64,000 nt of DNA from Linnemannia schmuckeri. Lineage: Eukaryota; Mortierellomycota; Mortierellomycetes; Mortierellales; Mortierellaceae. The notes under the pieces are model-generated. The model was not told the origin of the DNA, ran no database searches, and worked only from the letters and a program-made list of their open reading frames with translations. The stretch spans positions 1,178,001 through 1,242,000 of the forward strand of contig JANATG010000009.1 of the NCBI GenBank assembly GCA_029449235.1, written 5' to 3'. A program made the translations under genes and the position numbers. Below, one piece after another: positions 34,110-45,658 of the stretch (the first letter of the stretch is position 1; each line of letters starts with the position of its first letter).

Positions 34110-35989
34110 CTATGTTCTGGACTCCTTGCGCATCTTGTAGGTGCAAATGGGACGCAGGATGGCGACGACCTTGACAAAGGGACCCAAGTCATCGATAATA
34201 TCCGTGATCTCCTTGTAGGCGCCAGGCTGCTCCTCAAACAACAGATCGGTATCCTCACAGATCACGCTAGATCCCAGATCGGTGGTCTGGAGGGCAGAGA
34301 TCGAAGCCTGCTTCGAAGTCTGAGGACGTTTCTGGAGAGCCCTAGCACGAGGCAACAGACGTCCTGCACCATGAGCAAGAGAGAATCCGTTCTTCTCCTG
34401 GTCACCGTGCGGCATCACCAGGTATGAGAAATGGCCACGACTGCCCGGGATGACGACAAGGCCGCGATCGCTGGGTGCTGCTCCTTTGCGGTGGATCCAG
34501 CAGGGCCGCTGTGGGTCGATAGACTCGACGGTCTTTTGTTCGACATTGTTGTGCCAGATGTCGAGGAGCTTTGTCGCGTCTACTTCGGCGTTCAAGCGGG
34601 TTAGGACGCGGTGTGCGATCAACTCGCGGTTGGTACGCGCCCAGGCGCAGGCAAGGTCATGCTGCTTCAAGTAAGCCTGACCGACCTCAGACTCCGCATC
34701 AATGCCAAGCAGCTTCTTCTCGGCCTTTGTCTGCATACTATTCGATGCCTCCAAAACAGTCTGTCCAAATTTGCGAGACCCCGAGTGAACAATCAGGTAA
34801 GTGTTGGCATCTGTAAGACCGATAGAATCACAGAGGTCCAGATCCAGGCGACTTTCGATAGTAACAAATTCCGCGAAATGGTTCCCGCCGCCTAGAGTGC
34901 CCAATTGGTCCAAGTGGGCCTTGCCAGTCTCGGTGTGCTCCTCGCCCAACTGGGAGATCAGGAACGCGTGTGGGTTACCCTCGGTCCAGCGTCCCTCGAG
35001 ACCGTGCAGTTTGTCGACAATCTTTTGGGGCTTGATTCCAGACGACAACCTCGTTCTGTACACGGCCATTCCGCATCCCTAATTCGATTTTTACATATGA
35101 CGTGTCAGCGATTGTTTGTTTGCTGCTGAAATAACAAAGGACAAGGGATAGCTTGTGGTAGACTTACGATGTCGTTTCCAATTAATGCTGGATAAATGAA
35201 CTTTTGCGTAATAAAAGTTGCACCAATTGGGTACTGGTTGCCTATGAGTTTGCAATCGAAAGATAACACGTCGTCAATTTCATGATAATCAGCATAAAGC
35301 GTCAACAATAGAGCTAGAAACAAGTAGTCGCTCGTTTACCTGGGTGAAGATCGGGTTGACCGACAACTTTGCGCATCCCGGGAAGCATGGCGGTCCTGTT
35401 CAATTGGGCGTTAGCCTCAGGGTCGACAAAACTCTTCTTGGCAAGGATCGAAATCGTGGCAGAGACTTCCGAATTGATGAGTAATGACTCAAAGTCCAAA
35501 TCTACTGCTGTTGAGGCAGCGCTGTTCTTATTGTCGTCTGTGGATGTTGTGATTGTGGTATCACCGCCTTCCTGGGCTACTGATGATGTTGTTGACGCTG
35601 CTGTGGCTGGTGGTGGTTCTTGCCGTGTCTGACCGACATATCCCTCTCCACAAGAAACGTAGATAAGACTATCGTCATCATAACGAGTAACAAAAGGTAC
35701 ATTAGCCGTGTGAAGTAGAGGAATACATGCGTCAAATCGACAAACACATGTGTGTCCAAAAAATAGAATACCTATCCTGCGCGACCTTGCCATCCTTCAG
35801 CCATGATGCATCCGCGAGCTCGATGCCATGGTTCAGGTAGAGAGTCTTTGCCTTCTTGAGCCGCAGCTTATTCTTGGCCAAGGTCAAGATATCAGTCAAT
35901 GGATCTGAGGAGTCCTCTACTTTGAGAATGACGGCGGATTTTTGTGTCTGCTTGGCGTTATTGACGAGTGTGAGGCGAATCGAGGGCAT
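34110..35989 (-). CDS. rtcB: RtcB-family RNA ligase with N-terminal ubiquitin-like extension
   Basis: Four exons (coding order): 35989-35772, 35668-35340, 35241-35168, 35078-34110; 1590 nt, 529 aa. The catalytic core (~150-529) has QPDLHPGNQYPIG, then GNDIGCGMAVYRT with the metal-binding Cys, GTLGGGNHFAEF, VHSGSRKFGQ, DIWHNNVEQ, HRKGAAP, VIPGSRGHFSYLV and SLAHGAGRLLPR. RtcB joins RNA 2',3'-cyclic phosphate or 3'-phosphate to 5'-OH ends with GTP and Mn. The PDLHPG..YPIGA..YPALIGNDIGCGMA arrangement recalls the bacterial release-factor-H-coupled RtcB branch more than the archaeal/animal branch; this is from memory. Residues 1-~85 (IRLTLVNNAKQTQKSAVILKV..., LYLNHGIELADASWL) look like a beta-grasp/ubiquitin-like fold, followed by a Ser/Thr linker. 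Function in this organism is unproven. Confidence 0.88.
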
Positions 35990-36243
35990 TATGGTTGTGT
36001 AATTAGTAGCGGTTGGAGATAGTGAGGGTGTTATTATAGGGTAAATGAATAGAAGGTGGGAGAACGATAAAAACGAGGAAAGAGGTGAACACAAACCTTT
36101 TTATATGCGTGGCAAAGCTCAAAGTCAGAAAAACTGCGGGCACAGGCCTTTGGGCTTCGTCATATCACATGACCGCCTGCGGTTTATCTTGTAATTGCAG
36201 CTGCGACCGTCGGACGTTCTCAACGTCATAGTCACTAAAGGGG

Positions 36244-36300
36244 TGCAAAAAGTAGGAGGCGAATCAGCTTCAAGGTGATTCGCCTCTTCTACTTTTTGCA
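36244..36300. repeat. Long inverted repeat (hairpin) in the RtcB / Mago divergent promoter
   Basis: Left arm 36244-36266 (TGCAAAAAGTAGGAGGCGAATCA without its last three bases shown as TGCAAAAAGTAGGAGGCGAA), loop 36267-36275 (GCTTCAAGG), right arm 36276-36300. The right arm is the reverse complement of the left except for a 2-nt bulge, so 23 bases pair. It ends 38 nt before the Mago ATG and is 254 nt from the RtcB ATG. It may be transcribed in the Mago 5' leader. Confidence 0.9.
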
Positions 36301-36338
36301 TTCCACACCAGCCAACATCACTTGCTTTGTCACAAATC

Positions 36339-37755
36339 ATGCCAGCAGAGGAATTCTACGTGAGATACTAGTACGTCGACTACTTCACTCGCATGCACTG
36401 ATTTCAAGCATGGACGACAGGACGGGACAGGAACGTTCTAGCTTTTTTCTGGCGAAACAATCGCCAGCAAGGCTTACTTTTTGGGACTGGATGCAGGGTT
36501 GGACTTGGATGCAATTTTTGGTGGCGACATGGAGACGTTGGACGTTATTTTGAATTACTTCCCAAAACATGGACAAAATCCGTCAACTCAGCAAGCAAAT
36601 CCCGCGGGAAGCCAGCATTAGATTTTAACCTGATCCTCTACTTTTGCCTGCAACTGTTACTAGCTCCGGCCATCAAGGACGATATGGACACGAGTTCATC
36701 GAGTTTGAATTCCATGCCGACGGACGCTGCCGATATGCCAATAACTCCAATTACAGGAACGACTCTTTGATCAAGAAGGAGAGTATGTTCCTTTTCTTTT
36801 TTGCTGTGCGCCCTCTGATATTTTTTCTGCAGCTGCACCATCTATTTTCACAAACGTATAGCATGAAAAGGATTAAGGCAACTCAAGCGCGTACACTGAC
36901 ATTATTTTGTTTTCTCATCTTTGTTGCTGTAGTGACGGTGAGCCCATTGATGATCAAGGAGTTGAAGAGGATCATTGCAGATTCCGAGGTCATGAAGGAA
37001 GACGACCACAAGTGGCCAAAGAAGAACGTTGTCGGAAAGCAGGAGCTTGAGATTCGTTTCGGAAACGAGCACGTCTCCTTCGAGGTAAATGATTCTCTCA
37101 CGGTTTATACTTTGGAGGAAAAAATAAGGGACAATAATCACGCCTTTTAAGCTCAGGATATCAAATGAAAAGAGGAATGGACAGCGGGACCATGGGAGCA
37201 GGAGGAAAGCTTGCGTCGCTGAGAGGACATTTTGATAGGAAGGTCCTTTGCTCGGCTGAGGACTAGGCTATACAATTGAGCGAGTTGATCTCTGGAGAAC
37301 AAGCGTCTAAAAATCTTGCTGCCGGATATCACTCAGCACCAAAATGGATGCGCCACAGGCCGGATGCAAGGCACGACCACAACATAACGGTGCAGGATAC
37401 ACTTGAGCAACACAACACATACATAGAAATAGTAAAGACTGACAGGTTTTCATCTCCCTTGTCTTTGTTTACATTATCCAGACCGCCAAGATCGGATCGT
37501 TGGTGGATGTCCAAGGCAGTGAAGACCCCGAAGGTCTCCGCGTCTTCTACTATCTGGTCCAAGATCTCAAGTGCCTAGTTTTTTCACTCATCACTTTGCA
37601 CTGGAAGGTAAGAAAAAGACAGTTCAAGACGGAACCTGTTGCTGTTTCTCCAAGGATCGTGCTTGAATATGGATTTTAGAAGGTAAACGAGTTTCTAACT
37701 CACACATCAATGTGTTTTTGTTCTACTGCTATTCTAATAGATCAAGCCCATTTAA
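36339..37755 (+). CDS. MAGO: Mago nashi, exon-junction-complex core protein
   Basis: Five exons: 36339-36370, 36664-36782, 36933-37084, 37482-37607, 37741-37755; 444 nt, 147 aa, essentially the universal length (146). It starts MPAEEFYVRYYSGHQG, then RYGHEFIEFEFHADGRCRY, ANNSNYRNDSLIKKE, LKRIIADSEVMKEDD, VVGKQELEIRFGNEHVSFE, KIGSLVDVQ, DPEGLRVFYYLVQDLKCLVF and, in the last 15-nt exon, IKPI-stop. Mago pairs with Y14 and clamps eIF4A3 on spliced mRNA as part of the exon junction complex, which affects mRNA export, localisation and decay. Its conservation fits an intron-rich genome, and budding yeast lacks it. It shares a 349-nt divergent promoter with the RtcB-family gene, in which lies a hairpin. 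Confidence 0.96.
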
Positions 37756-38007
37756 ATGTTCAAGCGAGAAGGCGCAAAAACAAATCCTTGAATAAAATTA
37801 CGAGTTAAAAAATCCCAAAAGTCTTGAAAAATTGCAAAACTTGTTGATACATTTCTAGGGATGATGTGGGTGGTGGGTGGCTATGGTACAGTACAATTAA
37901 AGTGAGAAAATTGCAAAGGAGCACATTAAACAAAAAAAATGGATAAAATGTGAACGGGAAAAAAGTACTAAAAAAAAAAATGTCGATAAAACGAAAAAAT
38001 GTTTCAT

Positions 38008-41000
38008 CTAGAAGCCCTGGGTCCTGATTTTCTTCTTCTTGGGCTTGGAGCTAGGATTGACAGCCTTGCTACCCTGTATCATCGTTCGCTTAGTCGCAAA
38101 CGGGCCCGGCACAGGCTGGCTTGCGGCGGCAATCAGCAACGGTTCTTGCGATGGTAATGGTAATGGTGATTGTGTCTCTGGTTTGAGGGTACTATCTTGG
38201 CTTGAACCCTGGCTTTCAACAACGTCCGTCTCCTGACTGTTACTCGGTTTCCGATCGCCGCCTGATATTTCCCGTTTCCTGGCCGGAGAAAAGAACTCTG
38301 CAGGCTGGGACTTTGACTCGACGGGTGACAGCTCACCCTTGAGCTTGGGATGGCCACTACTGCTGCCGCTCTTGGTAGAAGAAACCCCTCCTGCGATGGA
38401 AGCGGGCTGCGAGAACGAGAATGGATTCCTAATAGCAGTCGTCGTCCGGACAGAGTGCTGTTGCGATCTAGTCTTCAAGTTTTCCCTCCGAAGCTGCGAA
38501 GCCGCGACAATCGTAGGGGCCGAGAACATGCCATCCTCATCCGCATACCCCATCTGACTAAACAGCGGGATCTCCTCCGTGATAATCCCTGCGGGTTGTG
38601 AGGCGGACCCTTTGGCGTTAATGTTGTACGACGAGTCCTGCATTCTGGTACTCCGAATCTTGTTCTCCTTCTTCTCTCGCCTCGCGCGCTTCTTCAACAG
38701 TGCCTCCGCCTGTGCCTGCTTGGCTTCGTCTGTCTCGAGTGCCGCTTCCTCTTCCGTCAGACTGAGATCGCGATAGGTAAACTCCTGCGTGATGTCGCCT
38801 GTGTACCATTCATCCAACACACCCTGCGCGCGGGATGACAATATGATTCTTGGCGGCTTGAATGATCTATCTTTGGTATCCTGAAATAAGTACTTGAATG
38901 CAAACGGTGGCCTTGTTGATGTCGATGTCGAAGATGCCGTTTCTGGCTCCTCCTCCAAAACGTCAGGTTCTGTAGTCTTAACAATAACGGTCGTCGTCAA
39001 AGCGAGCTCCTGCGCCATTCGCCGAATAGTCGTGGCCCGAATCTGTCGAGATTCCTGAGAAGGCCACACATGGGCATCGTCGCCTTCGTTGATACTCTCC
39101 GACTCGGACGTATCCATGGCCTGTGAACTCCTCGAATGTCCTGCAGACTGACTCTGGCTGCTTCCAAGGTCTAACGCACGCGCTTTGGGGAGAGGATAAA
39201 GGCGTTCCAGATACTTTTGAATCGCCTGGACAGTCGCTTCTGAGCCTCGGATCGTGCTGCTGATATCGTGATCGAAGTTAGGCCATGTCCTGATAATCTT
39301 CTGTCTAATGACACGGTTGTTGGAGGACGTAATTAAGGGATCAAGCTCGATCCTGTTCTGGATCTGTTGTGAAAGAGCGTTTCGGGTAGTCATGGGCAAA
39401 TGAGCGCACTTGATCTTATGAAGGACCTCGTACCTAAAAAAACCCACATAGAAACGCCACCAATTCAGTTAAGAGCTTATTCTAATAAAAGAATTGTAAC
39501 GTAACGACCCAACACCGGACAAGGTTTTGCTTACATTGTGACTGAGGCACCTGATTGTCCAATAAACTCCATGGCCTCGGTGACCTTACTCTCGAGATTG
39601 ATACCACTCTCATTCGTCTCCCGGTCCAAGAGTAAATACATTCTCAAACCCTCCATCAATTTCCTGACATCGACCGTGACATGTTCCCGCACGTTAGATT
39701 CAGGAACAGCAGGTTCATCCGCAGCAACCTGGGCCTCCTTGACACCTTTCTTCCATGGCGCCACCCAACCCTGAGAAGCCTTAAATATCTTTTCCACCAT
39801 CTCCCACTGCCGAGAATCCTCCTCCGAGTCGACTTCTGACTCGACCTCTCCTGGGTGCTCCTGTGCGATGTTGATCGCCAGCTCATTTCCAGACGTCAGG
39901 ATGCGGTCTGACGAAGCATCGTGGTCAGACTCTTGCCTCTTGATCATCTCAATCTCCTGTGCGTAGACAGCGCCAGTGGCGGCGTACTGGAGCACTGAGA
40001 ACTTGATAGTGCTGCTGCCGCCGTTGTGGCTCTCCGACGACACCGAGCCCTGACTTTGCCCGCTGTCGTCATCATCCTCGTAGCTCAATATCGAAGATGG
40101 TAGTACAGCCAATCCCATCAGTGGCGGTTTGATCCCCTGATACATCCGATCTCCAAGCGCTGCCGTGTCATTCACGCGCTTCAGTGGATTCCTGAGTTCG
40201 CTGGTGTTGGTATAGTGAGCATGCGTGTGAAAAGATGGAAGTTCCTGAGCGCCACCACTCATCGATGGTGGTTTCATTTCTGTTGTGTTTGATCCATGTG
40301 AAAAGTTGTATGTGGTGATGCCTGCATTCCGCATGTCCCAAGTGACGACCGTTGCTACACGAACAATGCATAGAGGCGAGTGAATATTAGTAAACGCATC
40401 GATAAAGGTGGTCTTGAGGCTTAACGAGTGAATTGAGACTTACTATATCGAGACCCGTCGGCGGTGGTATCCATTGTTTTAAGTCCACAGGGCATTGCGC
40501 GACCCATCTGGTGGGATGTTGAAATAAGTGGTCGTTTAGGGAATCTTTGGTCGACACACGCAATTTGATGTGAGGTAGCGACGTATGTGTAGAATGGCGT
40601 GAGTGACGAGACACTGTTCTCCTGAAGTGCTTGGAACGTTTCGCCTTCCCGTAGTTCGAAGAGTGAAGTCGTTGCAGTCGGGCCCTTTTCAAGAAAAGCA
40701 AGTATACCATGGTTAATTTCCTGCAGGACGACAATAATCGCCAACCAGTCTCGCTAGTAAAAGAAGAGCATACCCTATAATCGACTAGTTCCATCTGAGT
40801 CCTGGACGCAACAATCAGATTTGAGGGGTGTGCAGACCAGATGCAGCTCCGCCAGGGATCTTTCTGGTCGTTTGACAAGTCGTCGCGTTTCCTGATAATT
40901 GTTACAGCGTCTTTTATGTTTTGACGGCCTTTTGAAGCATTATTGTCTGAACTCTGTCTTGTCCAGATTGCGACTCGGCCTTGATCTCCAACAAGTGCAT

Positions 41001-41861
41001 AGGTATTTGGGATATATGGCGAAATGGTGGCGTGGATTGTGTGGTCCCGACAATTGGCTGGTCTGCTTGATATGCTCCCTACTGTCCGGATGTATTCTGG
41101 TTGCATCCTTGCGAGCGTCAAAGGAACCCCCGATTGAGGAGCGACGATCGTCACAATTTCTCTTGTGCGGACCAAAATTTGCTCTATTAATACAAGGTAA
41201 AAAAACAGACCTTAACATCACAAGTAGAACGGCCTCCTGAGGAAGAGAATCCTGAATCTAACACATAGTACGTACCATCGGCTCCGTTCTTGAAGGATAG
41301 TGGGGGCGTCGCAATTTGCAAGATGGGTGAGAGGAACGGCAGCAGAGTCGATTTTGGCCGGATAAGGGCGAATGGCGGTTGTTGTTTGGGTTTGTGGCCG
41401 ACAAGGATAATGGAGAGATCTGATCCAGTGGGTCCACTGGGTGTAGCGATGACAGGGAGCCCAATGAAACTACTGGCCGCGCAAACGTTTCCTTGGAACG
41501 GGTCGTAGATCGACAACGCAAAGTCTTCATATGCGGATTCTGCCAGACCTTCCTGCATTGCTGTGTCGTGAAACCATTCATGTGGGTTATTTGCCGTTAG
41601 GTATGACATCTAATACGTTTCCAGTCATGTTGTTGTTAGTTATCGCCCAGTCAGCCCGTTGAAGACGTTGGTTCATCTAGTTCTTTTTTCAAGACTTACG
41701 CCTCGGGACATCTCCGCGTGGACAGAATTTAGTTGAACAGATTTGGTCTCGGCCGCCCGCCTCATGATAGCCCAGCCTTGTGGTGGTCGAGGTTCCCATG
41801 GTCGCTCTCTTGATAACATCTGCGTCAATGGTGATGAACTGGTATACCGGAAACCTAACAT
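38008..41861 (-). CDS. RRN6: RRN6/TAF1C-like RNA polymerase I initiation factor
   Basis: Six exons (coding order): 41861-41700, 41609-41276, 41183-40774, 40684-40444, 40354-39535, 39433-38008; 3393 nt, 1130 aa. It has a WD40-like N-terminal half: IHATISPYIPNTYALVGDQGRVAIW, WRSCIWSAHPSNLIVASRTQMELVDYR, YVATSHQIACVDQRFPKRPL, TVVTWDMRN. A long Ser/Gln/acidic C-terminal half ends KPKKKKIRTQGF, like the Lys-rich ...GF end of TAF1C/Rrn6. The CVDQRFPxRPL segment and the C-terminal end are the strongest clues. Rrn6/TAF1C is part of core factor/SL1, which recruits RNA polymerase I to rDNA promoters. The first exon is the least certain part: ATG 41859-41861 is chosen because its phase matches the next exon. 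An upstream exon cannot be excluded. Confidence 0.78.
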
Positions 41862-42333
41862 TCATAATCACCAGACAATTGAGTTTGTTGAATATGCACC
41901 CAATGGCCTGACGATAATGCAAAAAAAAAAACCAATTGTATCTCCTCAGTCATATCCCACAAGTAAGGCTGGAAGAAATAAGCAGAAAAACGAGAACGGC
42001 TTAGTCTCTCTCACCTTCGCTCTCTCTTGCAAACTTCCATGAGTTACGGTCGGGGTCATATATTGCGCCGCCGAGGAGGCCGATATCCAATATTCCAGCA
42101 TGCTTTGCATCCCGAGTGGGCCAGAACATTGGCGCCGTCATCATGCTGTGCTCGTGTCGTCGTTGCATGGCATGGCGTGGTGGAGCTGTATGGGTTTCTG
42201 AAGCAACAGCTGAACGTCTGGTTTTGTTATGAAAAAATGCTATGAGCAGTCACCCGCACGTGGTTTTTTTATTAGTGGCGTTTTATGGTATGATACAGGA
42301 AAAAATACAAGGGGAAGTGCAGAAAAACTATGT
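41862..42333. other. Intergenic, zinc-finger gene 3' flank and RRN6-like promoter
   Basis: About 470 nt with no separate gene that I can support. Part of it could hold a non-annotated 5' exon of the RRN6-like gene. Confidence 0.4.
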
Positions 42334-44025
42334 TCAATGGTCCATCAGGTCAGACGAACCGCTGTCAGAAAGGTCGCGCACACGATCCTGGTACTGAATC
42401 ATAGCTCGAATATCCTTAAGGAGTACTTCTCGCTCTGAGCGCTGGGGATGGATGGGGCGCCTTTGATAAGGGTTGAAGTGGGCAATGACCTGAACGGTTC
42501 CTCGCTCTGGGCTTTGAAAATCGCGAGCCTTGCGGTCTGTAGGGCCTTGTGATGTCTGGCGAATGGTGCGAGTAGTGGTGGATTTTGCGGACAGCTCCTC
42601 ATCACTCAAAGCAATTTCGGGGTGCATCTTGGCCGTGTGTGTCTAGAGTCCAGATAAAAGGTAATATGGTAAGTTAATAATCTCAAGATTTCACATCTCA
42701 CAATGTGCAAGTGTTTGAGTCCAAAGTTTTACCTTCAAATTTCCGAGCTGACTAAATGACTTGCCGCATCCATCCAGGCGACACATGAAGGGCTTGACCT
42801 CGTCATGAATGCGCTCGTGCGTCTTCAGGTTTCCGAGCTGAGTAAAGGTCTTGTCGCAGCCTGGGTGGTGACACTTGTAGGGTCTCTCACCGGTGTGCTT
42901 GCGTTCGTGGGTCTAGATAATCGTCATGCAAGCACGTGCGTAAGTAATATGGCATATGACGAACAATAACTATGATTTAGAGCATGCTGAAAAGAGGATT
43001 CAGTGATTACCTTTAGGTTTCCGAGTTGCGTGAAGGACCGTTCGCATCCGTCAAAGCGGCAGACCTAGATTGTATGAATAGGTAGAAGAGGAGAAAAAAA
43101 GATTTCCAAAGAGCGCAACCGTCATAGATGCAACCAAGAGTCGATGCCAACCCGCACAATACCAATGCAAATTGATTTTGTTGACACGGTTGCAAAGAGG
43201 CCAAAAGAACGGTAACAAAGCACAAGAGTTGCGTGGGAGACACACAAAGCGACAGCGCAAAGAACCAACAGCCAAACAGCCAACCAAAAAATGTCAAAGC
43301 CCACAGGATCACCAGCCAGCCAAATTGTAGAATGGTTTTGCAAAGGTAAAGTGGGACAAAGAGTGGCAAGGTCAAAGGAGCAAAAGCGCAAGGAATCCAA
43401 CAGGACCCAAAAAAGAGGAAAGCGGACAGAACCCAACAAGCAAAACGCATCAAGATCCAAATAAGAATTTGGAGGTTAAAGAATAAGAGAGAGAGACCGT
43501 GAGTCGTCAAAATAAAAGTACGCTCGTCATTAAACATTACTTGAGAGGAATCGAAAAAAACAACTCGAGAAGGTTGAAAATTGAAAGTGAAAGAAAAGGA
43601 CAGTCGAAAGGAAAATTGACAACACAATAAGGATCGACAACGAGAGGTATTGTCGCTCGTTCATTCTGCTCTTCCATTCGCATCCCCAGCTCCTCCTCCT
43701 CCACAAAGTTCTTCTCTTCATAATCGCTTTTCTCTTTCTAACTCTCCCAATGCACTTGGGTAAATAAATGCTGTGCTCGAACTGACGGATGTACTAAACT
43801 TTTCATCACGGTCGATATCGCGTGGTAAGACAGGTCGTGTTGCCAACAGTAATGTCATCTCAAATATCCATATAACCTGTCCAATACTGAAATCCATTCG
43901 CGTCGCTCGCTCTTTCCCATTTGATAATGAACCGCCGCCACTCTTTCGCATCGCCTTATATCTTTGCCGCCACTCTTCATAGTCCATAAAAAAAATAGAA
44001 AAGGTATCCCCCCCCCCCCCCCCCC

Positions 44026-44061
<36 letters not shown>

Positions 44062-45658
44062 ATAAAGAAAAAATAAACGAAATAGAAAGGAAAAGAACTT
44101 GAAGCAAAATCACGAAGAGAAAATTGGCAAAGAAGAGAGATGTCAAGTTCCGTCAAATGTGTGGGGCCTCCTTTTCGTGCGTTTGAAATCAAGCAGAAAT
44201 GCATAGGAATCAGTCAGCATTTGGGGACAAGGCAAAAAAAATGCCTAGGCGGACGAGGGCAAACAGTGCGGCGGCAAATGGGAGACCGGCTGCAACATGG
44301 GATGGGTCAATACCAGAACAAAAAAGACGGCTCTAACTCCGGCCTTGGCGAAAGAGATCAAGAACGCGCCTGACATGATCCTTGCGGATCATCCGGTCCA
44401 TCTGCTTGGTTGAGGAGAGCCACGGAAGAGAGGGTGCGGTCCAAAGGTAAGCAGAGCCGAGATGCTTCGTCTTGGATTAGTGTGCGGTAATGGCTCCCGT
44501 GTCTTGCCTCGATTGCCTCGTTGCGTTGTGCGTGCATTCATTCAGCGTTGGTCTCCCTCAGTCGTGATCGTGGGCGTCATTGATTCCAAATCTCCATCGG
44601 ACGAAAAAGTGGGCCCCAACTCCTTAATCTCTTCTTCTTCGCTCCATTTTCATGTCCAAAATTCAATCTTTGCAACAGTGTACAGAAGGTAGAAATTCCA
44701 GGAACAGAAAGTAAGACGAGGTGCACAAGAGAGGTAAGGAAAGGGACTTACAAATGGACGTGTCCCCGTGTGGCATCTATTTAAGGTAGATATGACAGAT
44801 GTTCAGATATGTGGGATGGAAACAAATATACCTGTGATTTTTTTCGTCTCAAATTCTCAGGAACCGAAGCAAGACAAAAAAGATAAAAACTGGCGGCGCT
44901 ACTAGTCATTATCGATAGGCAATGATATAGTACAAAAGGGCTTACCGCTCGTGAATACGGAGATGGGCGACCTGGTAAAACTTCTTCTGGCAGGTTCCAA
45001 TCATGCAGGCAAACGATTTTGTGCGCTCACTGCTCGATCCCGAAGAAGAGACAGAGCTCTGGCTGCACACAGACATCTTGCGTGGAGGACTCGTTGTTTT
45101 TGGGACGGTCGACATTTGATCGGAAAAGGTGCTCAGGGGAAGGGTAGGAGAAACAGGGGAAGGCGGAAAGGAAGCCTCGCAGGGCATTGATGAGGCAGGT
45201 GGAGCCGGTGCTTGAGAGGAAACAATAGATTCTGGGAGGAGTAAGGTGGGAAGCTGGTGGAGGGATGGGGTATCGTCAAGGTCGCTGGACTTTTTCATGA
45301 AAAAGGATGGTGAGGAAGGAACAGTGGCGTTGGGGTCCTCAACCTCGTCGTCGTCTTCAAAGTCGGTTGAGGTGGCTCGTCTATAGTGAGTGTATTCGAA
45401 GCTGCCTTCCAGCTCTTCAGCTGTAGCTTCCAAGGCGAGGACAAGGGCGTCGAGGGAGGTAGCAGGAGGGTTTGTCTGGCTCATGAGGCACTTGACGGAC
45501 GAGCGGCGGCGGTTATCTTCAGTAAGCGAGTCCATGGTGGCGTGAAAAAGAGCGACAGGAGAGAGCGAAGGGGAAGGATAGGCGTAGTTGCTGTGACTGG
45601 GAGCTGAGCCAAGCGAGTCCTTGTGAGGGGTGTTGTGGAAGACAGAGGAGGCGAGCAT
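42334..45658 (-). CDS. C2H2 zinc-finger transcription factor with four fingers
   Basis: Five exons (coding order): 45658-44946, 44776-44752, 43064-43011, 42912-42733, 42642-42334; 1281 nt, 426 aa. An N-terminal ~215 residues rich in Ser/Pro/Thr with acidic patches (DFEDDDEVED) resembles an activation or regulatory region. Four fingers follow: CMIGTC...H-x3-H, CRFDGC..., CHHPGC..., CRLDGC..., joined by HTGTRPF and HTGERPY linkers. Fingers 2 to 4 share F(T/S)QLGNLKTH, so their recognition helices are nearly the same. Finger 1 ends in an exon of 25 nt, and finger 2 is split over two introns. A C-terminal basic/helical tail follows. Intron 2 (43065-44751) is 1.7 kb, very long for this window, and holds a C19/A33 tract. 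It is probably a nuclear DNA-binding protein; target unknown. Confidence 0.88.
44008..44059. repeat. C19-A33 homopolymer junction in a long intron
   Basis: Nineteen C followed directly by thirty-three A, on the + strand. The host transcript runs on the minus strand, so it would carry U33 followed by G19. Confidence 0.9.

Noticed and set aside
43013..43627. 204-aa very hydrophobic open frame on the minus strand
   Set aside because: It overlaps the zinc-finger exon 43011-43064 and lies otherwise within its intron. The composition is Phe/Leu/Trp/Cys-rich from pyrimidine-rich DNA on that strand, and there is no recognisable family. Kept only as a point to check with RNA data.
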